Shown here: piece after piece, positions 1-5,297 of the stretch
Numbering within the stretch: the stretch's first letter is position 1
How the letters are laid out: every line of letters begins with the position of its first letter
Source: Proteiniphilum sp. UBA4084
GTDB taxonomy: Bacteria > Bacteroidota > Bacteroidia > Bacteroidales > Dysgonomonadaceae
Assembly (NCBI GenBank): GCA_002383605.1
Contig: DFYK01000046.1
Coordinates: 7,523-12,819 of the forward strand
Length of the DNA stretch: 5,297 nt
Reading direction: 5' to 3'
Position numbers and translations under genes: made by a program
The notes under the pieces: model-generated
What the model was told of the DNA's origin: nothing
The model's input: the letters and a program-made list of their open reading frames with translations, nothing else
The model's database searches: none

Positions 1-175
1 GATGGATGCCACCGAATACAAAGAATATATTTTTGGGATGTTATTCATAAAGCGCATGTCGGATGTTTTCGATCAGAAGCGGGAACAACTTATCAAAAAC
101 GATTATAAGCATTTAGCAGGGAATCCGATTTTAGATACAATTTTGGAAGACGAATGGGCACTTGTTAGAGGTTGA
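1..175 (+). pseudogene. N-terminal fragment of type I restriction-modification methyltransferase subunit (HsdM remnant)
   Basis: The frame starting at base 2 reads MDATEYKEYIFGMLFIKRMS and continues through SDVFDQKREQL and YKHL before a TGA at 173-175. This matches the conserved N-terminal helical domain of HsdM, the N6-adenine methyltransferase subunit of type I restriction systems, which normally continues into a SAM-binding catalytic domain with an NPPF/Y motif and totals roughly 500 residues or more. Here the family resemblance ends near the ILED stretch (about residue 50). A few unrelated residues and a stop follow, and none of the catalytic domain appears in any downstream frame. The ATG at base 2 may be internal, because many HsdM proteins have some 20 residues before this motif, so the gene probably begins left of the window. 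I infer a truncated, non-functional remnant. A short intact protein sharing only this domain is possible but less likely. Confidence 0.65.
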
Positions 176-279
176 TTTTTAGTATTTACAACAGTAGGCC
201 GTCATTAGAAGTACAGTATTTATGGTAACAGTGTGAAAATCCAATCCAATATTTCGTGGGAACAAATGAAAAAAAAGCT

Positions 280-287
280 TACATTTG
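280..287 (+). promoter_or_regulatory. Candidate Bacteroidetes -7 promoter box upstream of the HMA gene
   Basis: TACATTTG is an exact match to the Bacteroidetes primary sigma -7 consensus TAnnTTTG. It would start transcription near base 294, leaving about 60 nt of untranslated leader before the ATG at 355. The -33 element is poor: only a GTG/TGG-rich stretch around 252-260 lies at the right distance. The same octamer recurs in the much better trp promoter at 726-733. This is a motif match only and could be chance in AT-rich DNA. Confidence 0.4.
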
Positions 288-354
288 TCTTTAAGAATGA
301 AAGCTTGATGTTCTGACAACAGCTGCTTCCATATAATTTTAATAAGGAAATAAA

Positions 355-564
355 ATGGCAACAATAAAATTTAAAACCAATATAAATTGCTCAAACTGTG
401 TGGCTAAGGTGACTCCCTTTCTCAATAAGAAAGAGGGAATAACCTCCTGGAGTGTGGATATTGACAATCCCGACAAGATACTCACCGTGGAAACGAACGA
501 TCTATCGGCAGAGGATATCGTAAAAACCGTGAAACGTACCGGTTTTGAGGCGGAGCCGATTTAA
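355..564 (+). CDS. Small heavy-metal-associated (HMA-like) domain protein, CxxC metal-binding type
   Basis: This 69-residue cytosolic protein has the size and pattern of a single ferredoxin-like HMA domain, as in copper chaperones and the N-termini of copper ATPases. A first strand (TIKFKTNI) leads into the metal-binding loop N-C12-S-N-C15 and then helix 1 (VAKVTPFLN). Next come the strands around WSVDIDNPDKILTV and a helix-strand ending in GFEAEPI. The usual loop is GMxCxxC; here the residues before the first cysteine are I-N instead of G-M, a variant I believe is common among small Bacteroidetes HMA proteins. The start is supported by AAGGAA a few bases upstream (343-348) and by the domain beginning right after the Met. 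The two cysteines suggest binding of Cu(I) or a similar soft metal, but metal and partner cannot be told from sequence. No copper ATPase or regulator is visible nearby, and no clear terminator follows the gene. Confidence 0.85.
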   Translation: MATIKFKTNINCSNCVAKVTPFLNKKEGITSWSVDIDNPDKILTVETNDLSAEDIVKTVKRTGFEAEPI

Positions 565-702
565 AACTTGACGATCAGCTATCCAATTTTACGAACGATT
601 CGATGGCTCTATTTAACAATTCGTGCATATCATAAATGTGATTTCTGATTTGCACAAAAATTAGTAGAAGAAAAGTTATCGAAGTTAAAAAACGCGAAAG
701 AG

Positions 703-733
703 TTGTTTTTTGTTTTTCTATCATATACATTTG
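703..733 (+). promoter_or_regulatory. Probable trp operon promoter (Bacteroidetes -33/-7 type)
   Basis: A TTG at 703-705 (in AGTTGTTTT) is followed after exactly 20 bp by TACATTTG at 726-733. This fits the Bacteroidetes consensus of a TTG-containing -33 element, a spacer of about 19-21 bp and TAnnTTTG at -7. Transcription would begin near 739-742, about 15 nt before the ATG of the Trp-rich leader peptide and about 115 nt before the terminator stem. The position relative to leader and terminator is what a trp attenuator needs, which raises confidence above that of a bare motif match. Confidence 0.7.
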
Positions 734-754
734 CACCGAAATAGAAACAAAATA

Positions 755-811
755 ATGAATTTACTTGTAAACGGATATTGGTGGCGCTACTTACAACCCA
801 AAAAGTCGTAA
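755..811 (+). CDS. trpL: trp operon leader peptide with tandem Trp codons
   Basis: This short frame encodes MNLLVNGYWWRYLQPKKS (18 residues) and ends in TAA. Its two adjacent TGG codons (779-784) are notable because Trp is the rarest amino acid, and the frame sits between a promoter and an intrinsic terminator just ahead of trpB. The WWR core also occurs in the enterobacterial trp leader peptide. In ribosome-mediated attenuation, scarce charged tRNA-Trp stalls the ribosome on these codons and changes folding of the downstream RNA so that the terminator does not form. The start has no Shine-Dalgarno sequence but is preceded by an A-rich stretch, as is usual for Bacteroidetes. The stop lies in the loop between the first pair of complementary segments, as in classical attenuators. 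The peptide itself probably has no function once made. The gene is far below normal annotation length limits and was recognised by context. Confidence 0.85.
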   Translation: MNLLVNGYWWRYLQPKKS

Positions 812-828
812 GGAAGAGCAGCCGTGTC
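783..828 (+). promoter_or_regulatory. Attenuator segments 1 and 2: hairpin overlapping the Trp codons
   Basis: Bases 783-792 (GGCGCTACTT) can pair with 814-823 (AAGAGCAGCC). This gives nine Watson-Crick pairs with single-base bulges at A789 and A820, and a 21-nt loop that contains the leader stop codon. The 5' arm begins inside the second Trp codon, so a ribosome stalled there would block this hairpin, while one at the stop would cover the loop and part of the 3' arm. Bases 820-828 (AGCC-G-TGTC) repeat the 5' arm of the terminator apart from one extra G, and could pair with the terminator's 3' arm at 877-884. Pairings were worked out by eye, without energy calculation. Confidence 0.5.
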
Positions 829-855
829 TTGAAATAAGTATTCAACATATAATTT

Positions 856-888
856 AAGAGCCTGTCGCAATCCTGCGACAGGCTTTTT
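856..888 (+). terminator. Intrinsic terminator (attenuator) in the trp leader
   Basis: AGCCTGTCGCA (859-869) and TGCGACAGGCT (874-884) form a perfect 11-bp stem closed by a four-base loop, ATCC. The run TTTTT at 884-888 follows directly. Three more base pairs, one of them G-U, can extend the stem down to A856-T887. This is a strong rho-independent terminator located 45 nt before trpB and after the leader peptide. It would therefore end transcription inside the leader unless prevented, which marks it as an attenuator. It could also stop read-through from the upstream HMA gene. Confidence 0.88.
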
Positions 889-932
889 GAGTTTTAAGGG
901 GTAGATGAAACAACAATTAAAGCAAAGATGAT

Positions 933-2123
<1,191 letters not shown>

Positions 2124-2129
2124 GAACCC

Positions 2130-2271
2130 AAACCGCTGTACTAAACAAGCTTCCTTAAAAAAAGCTGATCACTGACAGCTGACACCTGAATCCTAAAAAC
2201 AAACCACTGAATTTAACAAGTTCCTACGGACAAAGCTGACCGCTGATCGCTGAATCCTGAATCCTAAAAAC
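2130..2271 (+). repeat. Tandem pair of 71-bp repeat units filling the trpB-trpE spacer
   Basis: Copy 1 (2130-2200) and copy 2 (2201-2271) lie head to tail with the same 71-base period throughout. Counted by hand without gaps, 53 of 71 positions agree. The last 40 bases (2161-2200 and 2232-2271) agree at 34 of 40, and both copies end in CCTGAATCCTAAAAAC. The least similar part is the middle block, around 2151-2160 against 2222-2231. Inside each copy there is also a 7-bp rhythm: copy 2 reads GCTGACC, GCTGATC, GCTGAAT, CCTGAAT, CCTAAAA. Only 6 bases before and 8 bases after the pair complete the spacer between the two genes. I see no open frame, promoter or terminator in it. It may be a dispersed Bacteroidetes intergenic repeat, or it may affect translation or RNA processing between trpB and trpE. 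Confidence 0.8.
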
Positions 2272-2279
2272 TAACAATT

Positions 2280-3686
2280 ATGCAATACAAATTTCAAACA
2301 AACAGCAAGAAAATCATGGGCGACCTGCACACACCCGTGAGCGTTTACCTGAAAGTAAGGGACACCTTCCCTCAGTCGGCACTGCTGGAGAGCTCCGACT
2401 TTCATGCCAATGAAAACAGCATCTCCTACCTGGCACTGAAACCCATTGCCCAGGTGGAGGTGAACCGGGGTGTGTGTCATTTTCTGTTTCCCGACGACAT
2501 GGAGGAAAAGCAGCTACTGTCTGAAAGTTTCACCATCTCCGATGCGTTAACCCATTTCGTCAGCCGGTTTGAGGTTGTCGGCAACGAGATGGAACAGTGC
2601 GGTTTATTCGGGTACTCCACTTTCAACTGTGTAAAATATACCGAAAACATCGATATCCGTGAAAGCAGGGAGGAACGCAATGATGCTCCCGACCTGCTGT
2701 ACATCCTTTATAAATATCTGCTGGTATTCAATCATTTCACCGATGAGATCAGCCTGATTGAGCTGCAGGGTGAGAACGAGGTGAGCAACCTGATGAAGGT
2801 GGAGGCACTGATCAACCAGCGCAACTTTGCCACTTATAACTTCTTTACCGAAGGAGAAGAATACAGCACCATCACCGACGAGCAGTTCAAGGAGAATGTG
2901 CGTACCGGCGTACAGCATTGCCTGCGGGGCGACGTGTTCCAGATTGTGCTCTCACGTAGGTTTGTTCAGCGTTTCACTGGTGATGATTTCAAAGTGTACC
3001 GTGCGCTGCGATCCATCAATCCCTCTCCCTATCTCTTTTATTTCGATTTCGGCGGATACCGTATTTTTGGCTCATCGCCCGAGACGCACTGCAAGATCAA
3101 CGGATCACAGATCAGCATCGACCCCATTGCGGGAACAACCAAACGAAGCGGCAACCACCAGGAGGATAGGAAGGCGGTGGAGTTTCTGCTGAACGATCCC
3201 AAGGAGAACGCGGAACATGTGATGCTGGTGGACCTGGCGCGGAACGACCTGAGTCGCCATGCCCACGATGTGAAGGTCGATTTCTATAAGGAGCCGCAGT
3301 TCTATTCGCATGTGATCCACCTGGTCTCGCGGGTGAGTGGCACACTCAATGAAGGTACCGACCGCATCCGTGCTTTCTTCGATACCTTCCCTGCCGGTAC
3401 CCTCTCGGGAGCACCCAAGGTGCGGGCCATGCAGCTGATCTCGGAAATAGAATCGCACAACCGGGGAGCTTACGGCGGTTGTATCGGTTTTGTCGGACTG
3501 AACGGCGATATCAACCAGGCCATCACCATCCGCACGTTTGTCAGCCGCAACAACGAGTTGTGGTATCAGGCCGGGGCAGGCGTCGTTTCGCAGAGCGACG
3601 ATGCTTATGAACTGCGCGAAGTGAACAGCAAGCTGGGAGCATTGAAGAAAGCCATCGACATGGCTGCCACCCTCTACAATTCATAA
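2280..3686 (+). CDS. trpE: Anthranilate synthase component I
   Basis: The 468-residue product converts chorismate plus ammonia to anthranilate and pyruvate, the committed step of tryptophan synthesis, drawing ammonia from TrpG. The N-terminal domain (about 14-160) carries LLES at 35-38, the element that binds tryptophan for feedback inhibition. The chorismate-binding domain (about 200-455) shows RGDVFQIVLSRR (216-227), NPSPYLFYF, SSPE (265-268), PIAGT (282-286), MLVDLARND (315-323), FPAGTLSGAPK (370-380), YGGCIGF (398-404) and AGAGVVSQSD (431-440). It is about 50 residues shorter than the E. coli enzyme, which I believe is normal for Bacteroidetes. LLES and the trp gene context argue against the related enzyme PabB. 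The start has no Shine-Dalgarno sequence, but the following residues (GDLHTPVSVYLKVRD) fit the family N-terminus. trpG follows after 10 bp, which suggests coupled translation of the two subunits. Confidence 0.97.
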   Translation: MQYKFQTNSKKIMGDLHTPVSVYLKVRDTFPQSALLESSDFHANENSISYLALKPIAQVEVNRGVCHFLFPDDMEEKQLLSESFTISDALTHFVSRFEVVGNEMEQCGLFGYSTFNCVKYTENIDIRESREERNDAPDLLYILYKYLLVFNHFTDEISLIELQGENEVSNLMKVEALINQRNFATYNFFTEGEEYSTITDEQFKENVRTGVQHCLRGDVFQIVLSRRFVQRFTGDDFKVYRALRSINPSPYLFYFDFGGYRIFGSSPETHCKINGSQISIDPIAGTTKRSGNHQEDRKAVEFLLNDPKENAEHVMLVDLARNDLSRHAHDVKVDFYKEPQFYSHVIHLVSRVSGTLNEGTDRIRAFFDTFPAGTLSGAPKVRAMQLISEIESHNRGAYGGCIGFVGLNGDINQAITIRTFVSRNNELWYQAGAGVVSQSDDAYELREVNSKLGALKKAIDMAATLYNS

Positions 3687-3696
3687 ACACACAGAG

Positions 3697-4275
3697 ATGA
3701 AAACGAATAAGATTCTTATTTTCGATAACTACGATTCATTCACCTACAATCTGTTGCACGCCGTAAAGTCGTTGGGATACCACGAGGTCGATGTGGTTCG
3801 GAACGACAAGATCGATCTCTCCGTTGTGGCGAAGTATGACAAGATCATCCTTTCCCCCGGACCGGGCATACCCGAAGAAGCCGGTTTGCTGATGCCGCTT
3901 ATCAGGCAGTATGCCGGGACGAAGAGCATTCTGGGCGTTTGCCTGGGCCATCAGGCCATGGGTGAGGTCTTCGGGGCGAAGCTGGAAAACATTCCGTTCG
4001 TCTTTCATGGGGTGCAGACGCCGGTGGATATTATTGCAGGTGATTACCTCTTTGACGGTATTCCGAATGAGATTCTGGTCGGACGCTATCACTCCTGGAT
4101 CGTATCCGAAGAACATTTCCCAGCCGAGCTGGAGATTACGGCAGTGGATAAGGCAGGCGATGTGATGGCGATGAAACACAGGCGGCTCGATCTGCACGGC
4201 GTGCAGTTTCACCCCGAATCGATACTCACCCCGGAAGGGATTCGCATCATGCAGAACTTTCTGCAACATGCATAA
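3697..4275 (+). CDS. trpG: Anthranilate synthase component II, glutamine amidotransferase
   Basis: The 192-residue product is a stand-alone class I (triad) glutamine amidotransferase that hydrolyses glutamine and channels ammonia to TrpE. The N-terminus ILIFDNYDSFTYNL is characteristic of TrpG/PabA. Other landmarks are the oxyanion-side loop SPGPG (53-57), the nucleophile elbow GVCLGHQ with Cys82, RYHSW (130-134), and GVQFHPES with His172 and Glu174 completing the triad. Length is typical for an unfused subunit. It begins 10 bp after trpE and has no strong ribosome binding site, so it is probably translated from the same message. In many bacteria without a separate pabA this subunit also serves para-aminobenzoate synthesis, but the sequence does not show whether that applies here. 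The gene is in the same reading frame as trpD, separated by its TAA and 84 bases free of stop codons. Confidence 0.97.
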   Translation: MKTNKILIFDNYDSFTYNLLHAVKSLGYHEVDVVRNDKIDLSVVAKYDKIILSPGPGIPEEAGLLMPLIRQYAGTKSILGVCLGHQAMGEVFGAKLENIPFVFHGVQTPVDIIAGDYLFDGIPNEILVGRYHSWIVSEEHFPAELEITAVDKAGDVMAMKHRRLDLHGVQFHPESILTPEGIRIMQNFLQHA

Positions 4276-4359
4276 ACAGGTAAAGCGGACATCACCATGT
4301 TTGTTCTGCGATGGCGAAGGACACGGTATCTGTTTGCGAAACACTTTATTATTGGACTT

Positions 4360-5297
4360 ATGAAAGAAATACTCTATAAATTATTCGATTATCATTATCT
4401 CTCACGTGAGGAAGCCAAAGAGGTGCTCTTTGCCATTGTGAAGGGAAATATTCCCGATACGCAGGTTGCATCGCTGATAACCTCCTTTCTGATGCGCAGC
4501 ATCTCGGTGGACGAGATCCTCGGTTTTCGCGATGCACTGCTCGATATGCGGGTTGCGGTAAATCTCTCTGATTACACTCCCCTGGATATCGTGGGTACGG
4601 GGGGTGATGGAAAAAATACATTCAATATCTCCACCTCGGCCTGCTTTGTGGTAGCCGGTGCGGGATACAACGTGGTGAAGCACGGGAATTACGGGGCCAC
4701 CTCCATCAGTGGGGCCAGCAACGTGATTGAGCAGCAGGGTGTGAAGTTTGGTACCGACAACGACCAGTTTCGGAGAAGCCTCGACGGCTGCCATATTGCC
4801 TACCTGCATGCGCCGCTGTTTAGTCCGGCGTTAAAGGCTGTGGCTCCTGTAAGAAAGAGTCTGGGCGTACGCAATTTTTTCAATGTGCTGGGGCCGCTGG
4901 TGAATCCTGTCCAGCCGGAGTATCAGATGCTGGGGGTCTACAACCTGGCCATGTCGCGGTTATATAGCTACATTTATCAGGAGGAAAATAAAAAATTCTG
5001 TATCGTCCACAGCATGGATGGGTACGACGAGGTCTCTCTTACCAGCCAGTTTAAGGTGGTATCAAACAAAGGGGAACAGTTATTTGTTCCTGAAGAACTG
5101 GGTTTTAAACGGATCGCACAGGAGGAACTCTATGGCGGAAACACGCCGGAAGAGGCAGCACAGATTTTCAGAAATGTGCTGCATGTTCGGGGTACAGAGG
5201 CGCAGATGAACGTGGTGTTGGCTAATGCAGCATTCGGCATCCAGACCATCGCACAGGATAAACCCATCGAGGAATGTATCGAAATTGCCAGGGATTC
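4360..5297 (+). CDS. trpD: Anthranilate phosphoribosyltransferase, C-terminus cut by the window edge
   Basis: The open frame gives 312 complete codons. TrpD proteins are usually about 330-345 residues, so only the last few dozen are missing. It transfers the phosphoribosyl group of PRPP to anthranilate, the second step of the pathway. The N-terminal helical region MKEILYKLFDYHYLSREEA matches the family start. PRPP and Mg binding is shown by GTGGDG (79-84), NISTS (89-93), KHGNYG (107-112) and DGYDE (220-224), whose Asp223 and Glu224 bind metal; LGVRNFFNVLGPLVNP (168-183) lies in the anthranilate-binding part. Most proteobacterial enzymes have KHGNR, and Tyr111 here seems typical of Bacteroidetes. 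An in-frame ATG at 4297 would add 21 residues (MFVLRWRRTR onward), but these look unlike the family, so 4360 is preferred. No frameshift or internal stop is seen. Confidence 0.96.
   Translation, partial: MKEILYKLFDYHYLSREEAKEVLFAIVKGNIPDTQVASLITSFLMRSISVDEILGFRDALLDMRVAVNLSDYTPLDIVGTGGDGKNTFNISTSACFVVAGAGYNVVKHGNYGATSISGASNVIEQQGVKFGTDNDQFRRSLDGCHIAYLHAPLFSPALKAVAPVRKSLGVRNFFNVLGPLVNPVQPEYQMLGVYNLAMSRLYSYIYQEENKKFCIVHSMDGYDEVSLTSQFKVVSNKGEQLFVPEELGFKRIAQEELYGGNTPEEAAQIFRNVLHVRGTEAQMNVVLANAAFGIQTIAQDKPIEECIEIARD

Noticed and set aside
179..364. 61-codon minus-strand frame between the HsdM fragment and the HMA gene
   Set aside because: AT-rich spacer with Phe/Leu/Ile-rich chance translation. 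It overlaps the HMA start and has no recognisable motif. I see no gene in 176-354 beyond the candidate promoter.
740..888. T-box or other riboswitch in the trp leader
   Set aside because: No T-box sequence or specifier-loop architecture is visible, the leader is short, and the Trp-rich peptide with terminator explains the region better.
2130..2271. CRISPR-like array in the trpB-trpE gap
   Set aside because: There are only two diverged copies directly abutting, with no unique spacers, and they are internally heptameric, unlike a CRISPR repeat.
4300..4336. Internal promoter for trpD (TTTG at 4300-4303 and TCTGTTTG at 4329-4336)
   Set aside because: The second box lacks the required A of TAnnTTTG and the 25-base spacer is too long.
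3736..4344. 202-codon open frame on the minus strand opposite trpG
   Set aside because: It is a shadow of trpG, whose catalytic motifs are all intact on the + strand. The antisense product shows no recognisable domain.
4297..4359. Alternative trpD start at the in-frame ATG at 4297
   Set aside because: The added residues (MFVLRWRRTR onward) do not resemble the TrpD N-terminus, whereas MKEILYKLF at 4360 does.

Overview
The window looks like a chromosomal piece from a member of the Bacteroidetes, probably Bacteroidales. Four things point there: the gene order trpB-trpE-trpG-trpD with trpB leading; two exact matches to the Bacteroidetes -7 promoter box TAnnTTTG; starts mostly without a clear Shine-Dalgarno sequence; and protein variants typical of that phylum, such as a 468-residue TrpE and KHGNYG in TrpD. 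Genus cannot be decided from the sequence. All recognisable genes are on the + strand. The trp genes are clearly more GC-rich than the flanking intergenic DNA.

Layout. Bases 1-175 hold a broken N-terminal piece of a type I restriction-modification methyltransferase subunit (HsdM), whose frame closes after about 57 visible residues. An AT-rich spacer with a candidate promoter follows, then a 69-residue heavy-metal-associated (HMA-type) protein with a CxxC motif (355-564). Bases 565-932 contain no large gene but hold a compact regulatory leader: a Bacteroidetes-type promoter (703-733), an 18-codon leader peptide with two adjacent Trp codons (755-811), and a perfect 11-bp stem plus T-run intrinsic terminator (856-888). 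Together these look like a ribosome-mediated tryptophan attenuator.

Downstream lies the operon itself: trpB (933-2123), trpE (2280-3686), trpG (3697-4275) and trpD (4360 to the window edge, lacking only the C-terminus). TrpE and TrpG together make anthranilate from chorismate, with TrpG supplying ammonia from glutamine. TrpD attaches phosphoribose to anthranilate. TrpB performs the last step, joining indole and serine into tryptophan. trpC, trpF and trpA are not in the window and are expected beyond its right edge.

The strongest observations are the trp leader peptide with its terminator, and a spacer between trpB and trpE made almost entirely of two head-to-tail copies of a diverged 71-bp unit, each carrying heptamers of the type GCTGAnC. 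The attenuator's antiterminator pairing is not of the textbook 2:3 form. Segment 2 instead resembles segment 3 and could compete with it for segment 4.
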